NCBI RefSeq assembly: GCF_020731415.2
Contig: NZ_CP088273.1
Coordinates: 2,733,001-2,797,000 of the forward strand
Source: Phyllobacterium sp. T1293
Lineage (GTDB): Bacteria; Pseudomonadota; Alphaproteobacteria; Rhizobiales; Rhizobiaceae
Reading direction: 5' to 3'
DNA length: 64,000 bases
The notes below the pieces were generated by a model, which was not told the DNA's origin, ran no database searches, and saw nothing but the letters and a program-made list of their open reading frames with translations. Of the stretch, positions 29,413 to 38,948 are shown piece after piece. Position 1 is the first letter of the stretch. Each line of letters starts with the position of its first letter. The position numbers and the translations under genes are program-made.

Positions 29413-29900
29413 ATGGTATCAAGACGTCTCAGCCGCGAAGCTGGTCACCGCCGCAAGTTTCTGGCGGTTATTGACGAAACGCCTGAATGCGAGCGGGCAG
29501 TTGCCTATGCCTCGCGCCGCGCCAAGACCACCAATGGTGTGCTGGTTCTGCTGTTTGTCATCGATTCCGCTGACTTCCAGCAGTTTCTCGGCGTCGAGCA
29601 GATCATGCGTGCGGAAGCCGAAGAGCGGGCGCATTCGACGCTGAACAAGTTTGCCGCATCCGTGCGGGAAACCATCAACATTGAGTCCGAGCTTGTGGTG
29701 CGTGAGGGAATCACTTCCGAACAGATCCAGAAGCTCATCGAGGAAGATCAGGATATCGCCATTCTGGTTCTGGCTGCTGGTTCCGGCAAGGACGGCCCGG
29801 CCCGCTGGTGCAGGCTCTGGCGGGACGTGAATCCTTCTCCATTCCCGTGACTGTCGTGCCTTATAATCTCTCAAACGAGGATATTGACGCAATCACATGA
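29413..29900 (+). pseudogene. Universal stress protein, frameshifted as sequenced
   Basis: The first 131 codons match a UspA-fold protein (RRKFLAVIDETPECERAVAYA, later LVLAAGSGKDGP). At 29797-29801 the frame breaks, and the continuation LVQALAGRESFSIPVTVVPYNL with TGA at 29898-29900 lies in another frame. Restoring one G in the run (GGCCCGG to GGCCCGGG) joins them, giving 162 residues. The ATP-binding-type motif of UspA is carried in the ILVLAAGSGKDG segment. It lies between trpS and nfu, the usual Rhizobiales place. As sequenced it would end at 29850 with a shifted tail. Confidence 0.78.
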
Positions 29901-29999
29901 TTGCATCTTGAAACCGTGATACAATCCGCCTTGAAGAGACCGGCCGAAAGGCCTATATGCTTTTGAACTGTTCTAAACTAGACACGCGAGACATCCGCC

Positions 30000-30578
30000 A
30001 TGTTCATCCAGACTGAAGCCACGCCCAATCCGGCGACCTTGAAATTCCTGCCTGGCAAGGTTGTGCTTGAGGAAGGCACGGCTGATTTCCGCGATGCGGC
30101 GACCGCTTCTGAAGCATCGTTGCTTGCAGCCAAGATTTTTGCTGTTCCCGGCGTTACCGGCGTGTTCTTCGGTTATGATTTCGTGACTGTCACCAAGGCC
30201 GAAGGCCCCGAGTGGCAGCATCTGAAGCCAGCCATTCTCGGCGCGATCATGGAACACTTCATGTCCGGCGCCCCTGTCATGGCCAGCGCAACATCCGTTG
30301 CGGCCACGGCCCAGCTGGAAGGCGAAGGCGAGTTTTTCAATACGGCGGATACCGAGATCGTCGATACGATCAAGGAACTGCTGGAGACCCGCGTGCGCCC
30401 GGCTGTTGCACAGGATGGCGGCGATATCACTTTCCGCGGTTTTGAGAACGGCACCGTTTACCTGCACATGAAGGGCGCCTGCTCGGGCTGCCCGTCTTCG
30501 ACGGCAACGTTGAAGCATGGCATCCAGAACCTTCTCAAGCATTTTGTGCCTGAAGTTCAGCAGGTCGAAGCCATCTGA
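30000..30578 (+). CDS. nfu: NifU-like Fe-S scaffold/carrier protein (Nfu)
   Basis: This 192-residue protein has an N-terminal Nfu domain (MFIQTEATPNPATLKFLPGK, about 1-88) and a C-terminal NifU domain with the cluster-binding motif CSGCPSS near residue 161. Nfu proteins carry 4Fe-4S clusters to target apoproteins. A 99-base gap separates it from the stress-protein gene, and a strong hairpin follows. The assignment is firm at family level; which target it serves is unknown. Confidence 0.93.
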   Translation: MFIQTEATPNPATLKFLPGKVVLEEGTADFRDAATASEASLLAAKIFAVPGVTGVFFGYDFVTVTKAEGPEWQHLKPAILGAIMEHFMSGAPVMASATSVAATAQLEGEGEFFNTADTEIVDTIKELLETRVRPAVAQDGGDITFRGFENGTVYLHMKGACSGCPSSTATLKHGIQNLLKHFVPEVQQVEAI

Positions 30579-30600
30579 TTGCTTCTGCATAATCATGACA

Positions 30601-30624
30601 AAGGCCGCTCACTGCGGCCTTTTT
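30601..30624 (+). terminator. Intrinsic terminator after nfu
   Basis: AAGGCCGC (30601-30608) and GCGGCCTT (30614-30621) pair around TCACT, and the stem runs straight into five T (30620-30624). It lies 22 bases after the nfu stop and before the convergent toxin gene. Confidence 0.8.
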
Positions 30625-30642
30625 GTTGTCCCTCGCCAAGGC

Positions 30643-31059
30643 TCACTGCCACGGATTGATGATATCCAATCCGCAATCGGCAAAATCGTTTACATTCCGC
30701 GTCGCAAGTTTTGCGCCTCTCGATTGCGCAATCGCCGCAATCTGCGCATCAAACTGGCTGATGGTTTTGCCTGCCCTGCGTCTTTCCAGAAAAATATCCG
30801 GATAGGTTTCAGCAGCAGAACCGTCAAAAGGCAGGATACGACCGGCAAAATCTTCGCTGAACATTGACTGGGCAGTGCCCAACAATGCCGCTTTGCGCTT
30901 TCCATCTGAAAGCAGCGACAGGCCGTATAAGATTTCCGCCTGCGTGATTGTGGTTATGAACAGCGATGCAACGGGCTGTTCGCCAAGCCATTGCACAACC
31001 CGTGCATCCGGCTCCAGCTTCATCATTTCCGAGATGATATTAGTATCGAGGATAATCAT
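30643..31059 (-). CDS. vapC: PIN-domain toxin (VapC/FitB-like)
   Basis: This 138-residue PIN ribonuclease has the acidic residues Asp5 (ILDTNIISE), Glu42 (TQAEILYGL) and Asp104 (SQFDAQIAAIA), plus Asn122 and Asp125 (TRNVNDF), matching an intact Mg2+ site. VapC toxins cleave tRNA or rRNA when the antitoxin is lost. Its ATG overlaps the antitoxin stop by four bases. The FitB group fits best by length and by its RHH partner. Whether it is a plasmid-like addiction module or a chromosomal regulator is not known. Confidence 0.88.
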   Translation of the reverse strand: MIILDTNIISEMMKLEPDARVVQWLGEQPVASLFITTITQAEILYGLSLLSDGKRKAALLGTAQSMFSEDFAGRILPFDGSAAETYPDIFLERRRAGKTISQFDAQIAAIAQSRGAKLATRNVNDFADCGLDIINPWQ

Positions 31060-31304
31060 TCGCTGAAATCAACCGGTTTGCGGGCGGCTTCGCGCCGGGC
31101 AATCGGCAGATCGACACCACCCAATGCCTTGAACCGCTCCTGAATTGCCTCGGCAAGGTTAGCGGGTGCAGTTGGCTCGCGTGAAAGAGCCGCGCGCAGG
31201 ATATCGCGTGCCTCATCCTCCATGGACTTGCCATGCTGTGCCGCCTGAATACGCAGCCGTGTCTTCAACTGGTCATCAAGATTGCGAATTGTCATGCTGG
31301 CCAT
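31056..31304 (-). CDS. vapB: RHH antitoxin (FitA/VapB-like)
   Basis: This 82-residue protein has an N-terminal ribbon-helix-helix (ASMTIRNLDDQLKTRLRIQAA with KSMEDEARDILRAAL) and a C-terminal tail, ARKPVDFSE, that probably wraps the toxin. It should neutralise the PIN protein and repress their shared promoter. I use the ATG at 31304 because GGAGG (complement at 31310-31314) lies five bases upstream; an in-frame start at 31316 is less suited. Tandem TGATTGCAT repeats follow upstream. Confidence 0.86.
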   Translation of the reverse strand: MASMTIRNLDDQLKTRLRIQAAQHGKSMEDEARDILRAALSREPTAPANLAEAIQERFKALGGVDLPIARREAARKPVDFSE

Positions 31305-31323
31305 CACAGCCTCCATTCATCAC

Positions 31324-31369
31324 TGATTGCATATTAAGCAATGATTGCATTGCATTCAATGATTAATCA
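31324..31369. promoter_or_regulatory. 18-bp-period repeats upstream of the toxin-antitoxin pair
   Basis: TGATTGCAT occurs at 31324-31332 and again at 31342-31350; at 31360 the same phase starts TGATTAATCA, itself a palindrome. Start points are exactly 18 bases apart. They lie 20-65 bases upstream of the antitoxin start and are likely operator half-sites for the RHH antitoxin, which is inference. Confidence 0.5.
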
Positions 31370-31393
31370 CTGCCCGCGATGTGCTGAATGCAA

Positions 31394-31416
31394 ACAGCCC
31401 CGCATGGCAGGGCTGT
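31394..31416 (-). terminator. Hairpin after xylG
   Basis: ACAGCCC (31394-31400) pairs with GGGCTGT (31410-31416), 24 bases beyond the xylG stop in its reading direction. In the xylG sense the following bases are TTGC, so the T-run is weak. The 14-base palindrome TTCGAACGTTCGAA (31416-31429) adjoins it and may reinforce the end. Confidence 0.5.
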
Positions 31417-31439
31417 TCGAACGTTCGAATTGGCTGAAA

Positions 31440-32219
31440 TCAGTTGACCGCGCCGGGACCGGGCGTAGCTCCGGGCGGGCATTTGCCCAGAATGATCATC
31501 CCGAGCACTTCATCCTCGGTGACATCCCCCACCTTGGCGGTGCCGACAACCTGACCGTTTTTCATCACAGCCACGCGATCAGCCAGATGGAATACGTCGT
31601 GAATGTCATGACTGATCAGGAAGATGCCAATGCCTTCACTCTTCAACTGCTTGATCAGTTCGCCGACCTGCGCGGTTTCCTGTGGCCCGAGCGCGGCTGT
31701 CGGCTCGTCCATGATCAGGATGCGGGCATTGAAGAGGATTGCACGGGCAATGGCCACCGACTGGCGCTGACCACCTGACAGGGCTTTCACCGGGTCCTTG
31801 AAGCGCTGGAAACGCGGATTAAGGCGGCCCATTACTTCGCGGGCACTGTGTTCCATGGCGACGTCATCAAGCGTACCCCACGGCGTCATCAATTCGCGCC
31901 CGAGATAAAGATTGGCAGCTGTATCGACATTGTCGGCCAGAGCCAGCGTCTGATAAATCGTCTCGATACCATAGGCCTTGGCATCGCGCGGATTGCTGAT
32001 TGATGCTTCCTCGCCATTGACCTTGATCGTGCCGCTGTCACGCTTGTAGGCACCAGACAGGATTTTGATCAGGGTCGATTTGCCCGCGCCATTGTGGCCG
32101 AGCAAAGCCACCACTTCGCCGGGAAACAGATTGACGGAAGCACCATCGACCGCGCGGATACCACCGAACGCTATCGAAATATTGTCCATGTCGATGAGAG
32201 GTGTCTGTGTATTGGTCAT
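31440..32219 (-). CDS. xylG: Xylose ABC transporter ATPase XylG (single-domain type)
   Basis: This 259-residue ATPase has Walker [10 protein letters not shown], signature [16 protein letters not shown] and Walker [13 protein letters not shown]. It powers D-xylose uptake through XylH. E. coli XylG has two fused ATPase domains near 510 residues; here one domain is complete and presumably works as a homodimer, as in FrcA-like rhizobial sugar importers. I use the ATG at 32219 because GGAGG lies seven bases upstream. A longer frame to 32321 lies inside xylH and looks like a shadow. Confidence 0.9.
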   Translation of the reverse strand: MTNTQTPLIDMDNISIAFGGIRAVDGASVNLFPGEVVALLGHNGAGKSTLIKILSGAYKRDSGTIKVNGEEASISNPRDAKAYGIETIYQTLALADNVDTAANLYLGRELMTPWGTLDDVAMEHSAREVMGRLNPRFQRFKDPVKALSGGQRQSVAIARAILFNARILIMDEPTAALGPQETAQVGELIKQLKSEGIGIFLISHDIHDVFHLADRVAVMKNGQVVGTAKVGDVTEDEVLGMIILGKCPPGATPGPGAVN

Positions 32220-32232
32220 GATTTTTCCTCCC

Positions 32233-33540
32233 TCAAGCCGTGCGGCGGCGATAGATCGTGTCGAGCCAGACAGCGACCACCAGAACAAGACCGACAACGA
32301 TATTCTGCAAAGGCGTATCAAGCCCGAGCAACACCATGCCTGAACTCAGCGACTGCATCAGCAGCGCACCAATCATCGCACCGGCAATCGTGCCAACACC
32401 ACCGGCGAGCGACGTGCCACCAATAACCGCCGCGGCGATAGTGAGAAGCTCGTCGAGCGTGCCTTGCGCATTGGTTGCCGCATTGAGGCGGGCTGTGGAA
32501 ATCGCACCTGCGATGGCGCAGAGGATGCCCATTATGATGAAAATCTTCATGGTGACCCAGCGCGTATTGATGCCCGCAAGGTCAGCGGCTTCCGGGTTGC
32601 CACCCATAGCAAAAACATAACGGCCAAAACGGGTACGCGTCGTCACGAAAGTCATGATGATGCCCGTCGCCACTGCAATCAGAACCGGAATGGCAATGCC
32701 ATGCGAGATAAACAGGCCGCCATCGGGAATAGTGATACCATTGGTTTCGGCATATTTGCGCACGATGCCAATGGGCCAGTAATAGGCATTGGCAATGGCG
32801 ATCGCCCCAAGCACCAGAGCGCAACTGATGGCTGCCATGAACACTTCCGCCCAGACAGGACGGCGCGGGAAATTGAAGCGCTTGCGCTGGCGGCGGCTGT
32901 TGACCACCATGATAATGATGGCAATGCAGGCAACAATGCCGACAATCCAGCTCCACATGGAACCGATCGAACCTTCAGGGCCACCACCCATCAGGCGGAA
33001 GGTGGAATCCATCGGCGCAACCGTGCGGCCTGAAGTGACCCACCACGCAGCGCCGCGCCAGACAAGCAGACCGCCAAGGGTGACGATAAAGGCGGGAACG
33101 CCGAGAAATGCGATGATAAAACCCTGAAAACCGCCGATGACAGCCCCGGTGATAATGCCGATGCCAAGCGCAATGATCCATGTGGCGGGATGCTCGAAGC
33201 CGATAAGCTTTGGCAGCATTTCCGTCTGCATCACACCCATGATCATGCCGACAAAGCCCAGCAGCGAACCCACCGACAGATCGATGTTACGCGTGACGAT
33301 GATCAGCACCATACCCGTTGCCATGACGGCCACGGATGAGGTCTGCACGGACAGATTCCACAGATTGCGCGGCGTGAGAAACTGTCCGCCGGAGAGAACC
33401 TGAAACGCAATCCAGATAACGACCAGCGCACCGATCATACCAAGAAGACGGGTATCAAGCTCGGTCGCTTTGAAGAAACGAGCGACAAAGCCAAGTTCGG
33501 AGGCGCGGGCCCGGTCAATGCTGACTGCCGGATCACTCAT
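32233..33540 (-). CDS. xylH: Xylose ABC transporter permease XylH
   Basis: This 435-residue permease of the BPD_transp_2 (ribose/xylose) family has about ten to twelve transmembrane helices, with the family phrases [36 protein letters not shown] and [15 protein letters not shown]. It forms the membrane channel for D-xylose. Length matches XylH rather than the shorter RbsC/FrcC type. GGAGAG precedes the ATG. It is separated from xylF by a stable hairpin and from xylG by 13 bases. Confidence 0.92.
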   Translation of the reverse strand: MSDPAVSIDRARASELGFVARFFKATELDTRLLGMIGALVVIWIAFQVLSGGQFLTPRNLWNLSVQTSSVAVMATGMVLIIVTRNIDLSVGSLLGFVGMIMGVMQTEMLPKLIGFEHPATWIIALGIGIITGAVIGGFQGFIIAFLGVPAFIVTLGGLLVWRGAAWWVTSGRTVAPMDSTFRLMGGGPEGSIGSMWSWIVGIVACIAIIIMVVNSRRQRKRFNFPRRPVWAEVFMAAISCALVLGAIAIANAYYWPIGIVRKYAETNGITIPDGGLFISHGIAIPVLIAVATGIIMTFVTTRTRFGRYVFAMGGNPEAADLAGINTRWVTMKIFIIMGILCAIAGAISTARLNAATNAQGTLDELLTIAAAVIGGTSLAGGVGTIAGAMIGALLMQSLSSGMVLLGLDTPLQNIVVGLVLVVAVWLDTIYRRRTA

Positions 33541-33573
33541 TTTTCTCTCCCCATTCTAAGGTTCTTTTTAAAA

Positions 33574-33600
33574 CGCCGCCGATCCTGTGGATCAGCGGCG
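33574..33600 (-). terminator. Hairpin between xylF and xylH (attenuating or stabilising)
   Basis: In the xyl sense CGCCGCTGATCC and GGATCGGCGGCG pair around ACA over 33574-33600, followed by a TTTT run. It lies just past the xylF stop, before the xylH ribosome site. Such structures commonly reduce downstream expression or protect the binding-protein message; that role is inferred. Confidence 0.6.
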
Positions 33601-33626
33601 CTCAATTTTAACAGATTATCTCAGGT

Positions 33627-34667
33627 TTACTTGCAGGCCGCGACAGCGCCAGCCTTGACGCCCTGGCAGACAACGTCCTTCTTCACCCAACCGGCGTCGA
33701 TGATGACGTTAAGGTTGTCCTTGGTGATCGGAACCGGTGTCAGGAACACGGCATTGACTTCCACCTTGTTCGCGCCGCCAGCAAACTTCTGGACTTTCGG
33801 GATTTCAGTCATCTTCTTGCCATCGGCAAGCGCAGCAGCAATACCGGCGGCTTCCTTGCCGAGTTCACGCGAGTCTTTCCAGATCGAAACGGTCTGGGTG
33901 CCAAGCGCGATGCGGTTCAGCGCGGCAAAATCAGCATCCTGCCCGGAGACAGGAACCGTACCGGCAAGACCCTGAGCCTGCAGGGCAGCGATAGCACCGC
34001 CAGCAGTGCCGTCATTGGCCGCAACAACAGCATCGATCTTGTTGTCGTTTTTGGTCAGGAACTGCTCCATGTTCTTCTGCGCATTGGCTGGCAGCCAGCC
34101 ATCCGTATAGGCTTCACCAACATTCTTGATCTTGCCTGAAGCAATGGCGTCCTTGAGGACTTCCTGTGCGCCCGAGAAGAGGAAATCGGCGTTCGGATCA
34201 GCGGAACTGCCCTTGATGAAGGCATAGTTGCCTTCCGGCTTCACGGCGAGAACGCCGCGTGCCTGCATACGGCCAACTTCCTTGTTGTCGAAGGTGATGT
34301 AGAACGCATCCTTGTTTTCGATCAGCCGGTCATAGCCAACGACCGGAATGCCTTCAGCAACAGCCTTTTCAACAGCTGGTCCAATCGCGCTCGAATCCTG
34401 AGCCAGAATGATCAGTGCGTTAGCGCCCTGTGAGATCAGGCTTTCAACATCGGTGAGCTGCTTGGAAGCTGATGACTGCGCATCGGCTGAGATGTACTTG
34501 TCGCCATTGGCTTCCAGCGCCTTCTTGATGGCAGCTTCGTCAGTCTTCCAGCGCTCTTCCTGAAAGTTCGACCAGGACACGCCAATGATCTTGTCCTTTG
34601 CCAGCGCAGGGCCGGCCAAAGAGACAGCAAGAGCAACGCCCGCCAAAGCGGTTGCGTATTTTTTCAT
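33627..34667 (-). CDS. xylF: D-xylose-binding periplasmic protein XylF
   Basis: This 346-residue type I sugar-binding protein has an N-terminal signal peptide ([24 protein letters not shown]) and XylF landmarks [52 protein letters not shown] and [16 protein letters not shown]. It delivers D-xylose to XylH/XylG. The start at 34667 is set by GGAGG six bases upstream; an earlier frame start at 34688 is rejected. First gene of the xylFHG operon, divergent from the ROK repressor. Confidence 0.94.
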   Translation of the reverse strand: MKKYATALAGVALAVSLAGPALAKDKIIGVSWSNFQEERWKTDEAAIKKALEANGDKYISADAQSSASKQLTDVESLISQGANALIILAQDSSAIGPAVEKAVAEGIPVVGYDRLIENKDAFYITFDNKEVGRMQARGVLAVKPEGNYAFIKGSSADPNADFLFSGAQEVLKDAIASGKIKNVGEAYTDGWLPANAQKNMEQFLTKNDNKIDAVVAANDGTAGGAIAALQAQGLAGTVPVSGQDADFAALNRIALGTQTVSIWKDSRELGKEAAGIAAALADGKKMTEIPKVQKFAGGANKVEVNAVFLTPVPITKDNLNVIIDAGWVKKDVVCQGVKAGAVAACK

Positions 34668-34750
34668 GATAATCCTCCCAGTGCGCATGGCACGTTAATC
34701 CCGTCAGATACCCAGCCTTTCACCTCCGGCCAGATATCCAAACCTCTTTA

Positions 34751-34797
34751 TTTCGAGGCTCGAAAAAAATAGTGACTTAATTTGATTTCCATGTCAA
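34751..34797 (-). promoter_or_regulatory. xylF promoter overlapped by a 15-bp palindrome
   Basis: Leftward TTGACA (34797-34792) and CACTAT (34774-34769) are 17 bases apart, a near-consensus pair. The palindrome TTTCGAGGCTCGAAA (34751-34765) covers the expected transcription start, the classical place for a repressor. The ROK regulator is divergent and adjacent, so it is the likely binder. Confidence 0.6.
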
Positions 34798-34878
34798 CAT
34801 AGAATCTGATCTGCTAAGTTATTGCATTGCAACAATATTTTTGCATCGCATCAAAAAAAGATTTCGGGAGGAGATCCT

Positions 34879-36126
34879 TTGTTGATTGATGAGATAGCCA
34901 GACCCGATGATGTTCGGCGCCAGAATCGCAGGCTCGTGCTGGCCGCGTTGCGTGGCCACGACCTGTTGTCGCGAACCGATATTGTGGCGCAGACTGGCCT
35001 GAGTGCCTCAACCGTTTCGGCCATCACGACAGCCCTGATCGCCGAGGGAATCATCAATGAAAGCCGTGACGGGGATGTCACTGCCAACCGTCGAGGCCGA
35101 CCGCAGGTTGCGCTGACGCTCAATCCTGAGATTGCCACGATTGCGACCGTTGAATTGGCGCTTAATCTCGCCCACGCCGTGCTGTTCGACTACAAGGGAC
35201 AGGTGATCGGTGAAGAAATCCGGCGCATTCCGACACTGGATGCAACCACTGGCGATCTGACACGGGCAATCTGCGAAATGCTTGACGGGCTGCTTTCGGC
35301 CATGCCTGACAGTGCAGGCAAGCTCATGCATATTTCGATGGGTGTGCAGGGTGTCACCGATGCTGCCAGCGCAACCATGCTGTGGTCGCCGATTACCCCA
35401 GATATCAACGTGGCTTTCGGCGAAGTCCTTTCGGAGCGATACGGTGTCAGTGTATCGGTTGCAAATGATTGCAGCATGATTGCCGAGGCATTGCGCTGGA
35501 CCGATCCGAAACATTATGCGGAAGATTTCGCCGCTATCCTGCTTTCGCACGGTATCGGTATGGGCCTTTATCTCAAAGGCAAGCCCTTTCTTGGCGTGCA
35601 GTCTTCAGGGGCTGAATTTGGTCACATGCTGCATGTACCCAATGGCGCACTTTGCCGCTGCGGTCGGCACGGTTGCGTTGAGGCCTATGCCAGTGATTAT
35701 GCCATTTTACGCAAGACGGCCGGTCTGGATGAAAAGTCCCAACCGGCGCAGGATGTGGACGCCGTTACGTTTGGCGACGTGGCAGATCGTGCCCGCGCCC
35801 GTGAGGGCGTAGAGCGCGAGGCGTTTCGCAAGGCCGGACAGGCTATTGGCTCCGGTTTGCGTAGTCTCTTCTCGTTGATTGATCCCATCCCCATTGCGCT
35901 GGTTGGACCGGGTGCGGGTGTTTTCGATCTCATTGAAGCTGATCTTCGCGAGATTGTATCCGGTACAACCGGTTGGGGCGGCAAGCCTGACCTGACCATC
36001 CGCTGCTATCCAGACGAACATCCTCTCATTCTGCAGGGTTGCATGATGACATCATTGCTGCATCTTGATACCCAGCTTTTCGCTCCCGGCGATCTGCGTG
36101 AGATGCCGCTTCGGCGCGTGATTTAA
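34879..36126 (+). CDS. xylR: ROK-family transcriptional repressor, likely XylR
   Basis: This 415-residue protein has an N-terminal MarR-like helix-turn-helix (RTDIVAQTGLSASTVSAITTALIAEG) and a ROK sugar-kinase-like domain with the zinc motif CRCGRHGCVEAY. ROK regulators bind sugar in the kinase-like fold and release operators. Its position, divergent from xylFHG and 24 bases before xylB, argues for D-xylose control. I chose TTG at 34879 because GGGAGGAG precedes it by about six bases; an upstream ATG at 34822 adds a weakly conserved leader. Confidence 0.82.
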   Translation: MLIDEIARPDDVRRQNRRLVLAALRGHDLLSRTDIVAQTGLSASTVSAITTALIAEGIINESRDGDVTANRRGRPQVALTLNPEIATIATVELALNLAHAVLFDYKGQVIGEEIRRIPTLDATTGDLTRAICEMLDGLLSAMPDSAGKLMHISMGVQGVTDAASATMLWSPITPDINVAFGEVLSERYGVSVSVANDCSMIAEALRWTDPKHYAEDFAAILLSHGIGMGLYLKGKPFLGVQSSGAEFGHMLHVPNGALCRCGRHGCVEAYASDYAILRKTAGLDEKSQPAQDVDAVTFGDVADRARAREGVEREAFRKAGQAIGSGLRSLFSLIDPIPIALVGPGAGVFDLIEADLREIVSGTTGWGGKPDLTIRCYPDEHPLILQGCMMTSLLHLDTQLFAPGDLREMPLRRVI

Positions 36127-36150
36127 TTTTCATATTTCAAAGGATTTTCC

Positions 36151-37605
36151 ATGTATCTCGGTCTCGATTTAGGCACATCTGGCGTCAAGGCGCTGTTAAT
36201 TGACGACAAACAATTGGTCATTGGCTCCGGCACGGGAATGCTGGATGTTTCACGCCCGCATTCCGGCTGGTCGGAGCAGGACCCGGCCCATTGGATACGC
36301 GCGACGGAAGAAGCGATTGCAGCGCTCAAGACCAGCCACCCCAAGGAACTTGCAGCGGTCAGGGGGATCGGCCTGTCCGGGCAAATGCATGGCGCAACGC
36401 TCCTCGACGCCGATGACAGGGTTCTGCGGCCCTGCATGTTGTGGAACGATACCCGCAGTCATAAGGAAGCAGCGGAACTTGACGGCAATCCCATCTTCCG
36501 CGCGTTGAGCGGCAATATTGTTTTTCCCGGCTTCACCGCACCGAAAGTGGTGTGGGTCAAGAACAACGAGCCGGAGATCTTCGCCAAAACCCGGCGGATA
36601 TTGTTGCCAAAGGATTATTTGCGGCTTTGGCTGACGGGCGAACATGTCTCTGAAATGTCCGATGCCGCGGGAACTTCGTGGCTCGATGTCGGCAAACGTG
36701 CATGGTCGGACGAACTGCTTGCCGCATCCGGGCTGGATAAGAACCATATGCCATCGCTGGTCGAGGGAACGGAGACTTCGGGCACTTTGAAAGCGGATCT
36801 CGCGTCACGCTGGGGTATGAGCAATCAGGTGATTGTTGCCGGTGGCGCCGGTGACAATGCAGCCTCTGCCTGCGGCATGGGAACGGTTGCCGAAGGTCAT
36901 GCCTTTGTCTCGCTTGGCACTTCAGGCGTGCTTTTTGCTGCCAACAATGCCTATCTGCCCAATCCGGAAAGCGCGGTTCACACCTTCTGCCATGCCCTCC
37001 CCGGCACATGGCATCAGATGGGCGTGATCTTGTCGGCGACCGATGCGCTCAACTGGTACGCGGGCATCACCGCGCGCAAAGCGGCTGAATTGACCGATGA
37101 GCTTGGCGATAAACTGCGCGCTCCATCGGGCGTTACCTTCCTGCCCTATCTCTCCGGTGAGCGCACACCGCTTAACGACTCCGCCATTCGCGGCTCGTTT
37201 CAGGGGCTTGAACACTCCAGCGACCGTGCAAGCCTGACACAGGCCGTTCTCGAAGGCGTCGCCTTTGCTTTCCGCGATTGCCTGCAAGCCCTTGCCAGCG
37301 CAGGCACGAAGCTTGATCGCGTCACCGCCGTTGGCGGCGGATCGCGTTCCGCCTATTGGCTGAAAACGATCGCGACAGCGCTCGACATACCTGTCGACGT
37401 TCCCGCTGACGGCGATTTCGGCGCGGCATTCGGCGCGGCAAGGCTTGGCCTGATCGCTGCGGAAAAGGCCGATCCACGCAGCATTTGCGCTCAGCCCGCA
37501 ACGGAAAAAACCATAGAGCCCGACAAGGCGCTCACATCGGAATTTGACGCCGCCTACCGGCGCTATCACAGCCTCTATCCAGCATTAAAGGGAGTTCAAT
37601 CATGA
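36151..37605 (+). CDS. xylB: Xylulokinase
   Basis: This 484-residue FGGY kinase opens [18 protein letters not shown] and has [15 protein letters not shown] substrate motif [17 protein letters not shown] and the C-terminal ATP motif [16 protein letters not shown]. It phosphorylates D-xylulose to D-xylulose 5-phosphate for the pentose phosphate pathway. It follows the ROK gene by 24 bases and overlaps xylA by four bases (ATGA), so the three should share one transcript. Confidence 0.95.
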   Translation: MYLGLDLGTSGVKALLIDDKQLVIGSGTGMLDVSRPHSGWSEQDPAHWIRATEEAIAALKTSHPKELAAVRGIGLSGQMHGATLLDADDRVLRPCMLWNDTRSHKEAAELDGNPIFRALSGNIVFPGFTAPKVVWVKNNEPEIFAKTRRILLPKDYLRLWLTGEHVSEMSDAAGTSWLDVGKRAWSDELLAASGLDKNHMPSLVEGTETSGTLKADLASRWGMSNQVIVAGGAGDNAASACGMGTVAEGHAFVSLGTSGVLFAANNAYLPNPESAVHTFCHALPGTWHQMGVILSATDALNWYAGITARKAAELTDELGDKLRAPSGVTFLPYLSGERTPLNDSAIRGSFQGLEHSSDRASLTQAVLEGVAFAFRDCLQALASAGTKLDRVTAVGGGSRSAYWLKTIATALDIPVDVPADGDFGAAFGAARLGLIAAEKADPRSICAQPATEKTIEPDKALTSEFDAAYRRYHSLYPALKGVQS

Positions 37606-38912
37606 GCAGCGGATTTTTTGGTGATATCAAACCAGTCAAATATGAAGGGCCGGACAGCACCAATCCGCTTGCCTACCGCTTTTATAACCCCGAAGAACTG
37701 ATCAATGGCAAGCGCATGGAAGATCACCTGCGCTTTGCCGTCGCCTATTGGCATTCCTTCACATGGCCGGGCGGCGATCCTTTCGGTGGCCAGACATTTG
37801 AACGCCCATGGTTCAATGACACGATGGAAGGTGCAAAGCTGAAGGCCGATGTTGCCTTCGAGATGTTCTCCCTGCTCGGCGCGCCCTATTTCTGCTTCCA
37901 TGATGCGGATGTGCGTCCCGAAGGGGACACGCTGGCCGAGAGTAACAAGCGGCTTTACGAGATTGCCGATTACTTCGCAGGCAAGATGGAAGCAACAGGC
38001 ACGAAGCTTCTCTGGGGCACGGCAAATCTTTTCTCCAACCGCCGCTATATGGCGGGTGCTGCGACCAATCCGGACCCTGATGTCTTCGCCTATGCCGCAG
38101 CGACGGTTAAAACCTGTATTGACGTGACGCAGAAGCTCAAGGGCGAGAACTACGTGCTGTGGGGTGGCCGCGAAGGCTACGAGACTTTGCTCAACACCGA
38201 TATGAAGCGTGAACTGGACCAGATGGGCCGATTCTTAAGCCTCGTTGTCGACTACAAGCACAAGATCGGCTTCAAGGGCGCGATCCTGATCGAGCCGAAG
38301 CCGCAGGAGCCAACAAAGCATCAGTATGATTATGATGCGGCAACTGTTTATGGCTTCCTCAAGCGTTTCGGTCTTGAAAATGAGGTGAAGGTCAATCTTG
38401 AACAGGGCCACGCCATTCTGGCGGGTCACTCGTTCGAACACGAGCTGGCAACCGCAGCAGCGCTTGGCATTTTTGGCTCCATCGATATGAACCGCAATGA
38501 TTACCAGTCGGGCTGGGATACGGACCAGTTCCCCAATAATGTGCCTGAGGTAGCGCTGGCTTATTATGAAATTCTCAAAGCTGGCGGCTTTACCACTGGT
38601 GGCACGAATTTCGACTCCAAACTACGCCGCCAGTCGCTTGATCCGCAGGACCTGCTCATTGCGCATATTGGCGGCATGGATACCTGCGCCCGCGGCCTGA
38701 AAGCAGCGGCCAAGATGGTCGAAGATAAGGCGCTGACTGGCTTTGTCGAAGAGCGTTATGCGGGTTGGTCAAAGCCCGATGCGCAGGCGATGCTGACAGG
38801 CAAGCTATCGCTTGATGATATTGCTGCCCATGTGGAAGACAAGAAAATCCAGCCGCAGCCACGTTCCGGCCGGCAGGAATATCTGGAGAATGTCGTCAAT
38901 CGTTATGTTTGA
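37602..38912 (+). CDS. xylA: Xylose isomerase
   Basis: This 436-residue TIM-barrel isomerase of the long (class II) type has active-site CFHDADV with His100 and Asp103, [29 protein letters not shown] and [13 protein letters not shown]. It converts D-xylose to D-xylulose with two divalent metals. Its ATG overlaps the xylB stop. The xylB-xylA order with an adjacent transporter makes a complete D-xylose route. Confidence 0.96.
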   Translation: MSSGFFGDIKPVKYEGPDSTNPLAYRFYNPEELINGKRMEDHLRFAVAYWHSFTWPGGDPFGGQTFERPWFNDTMEGAKLKADVAFEMFSLLGAPYFCFHDADVRPEGDTLAESNKRLYEIADYFAGKMEATGTKLLWGTANLFSNRRYMAGAATNPDPDVFAYAAATVKTCIDVTQKLKGENYVLWGGREGYETLLNTDMKRELDQMGRFLSLVVDYKHKIGFKGAILIEPKPQEPTKHQYDYDAATVYGFLKRFGLENEVKVNLEQGHAILAGHSFEHELATAAALGIFGSIDMNRNDYQSGWDTDQFPNNVPEVALAYYEILKAGGFTTGGTNFDSKLRRQSLDPQDLLIAHIGGMDTCARGLKAAAKMVEDKALTGFVEERYAGWSKPDAQAMLTGKLSLDDIAAHVEDKKIQPQPRSGRQEYLENVVNRYV

Positions 38913-38948
38913 TGGCTTGGGGGTGGTTTCACCCCCAGCCCCTCAAAC

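Noticed and set aside
30643..31316. Toxin-antitoxin pair as evidence of a mobile island
   Set aside because: No integrase, attachment repeats or tRNA flank it, and the surrounding genes are ordinary chromosomal ones.
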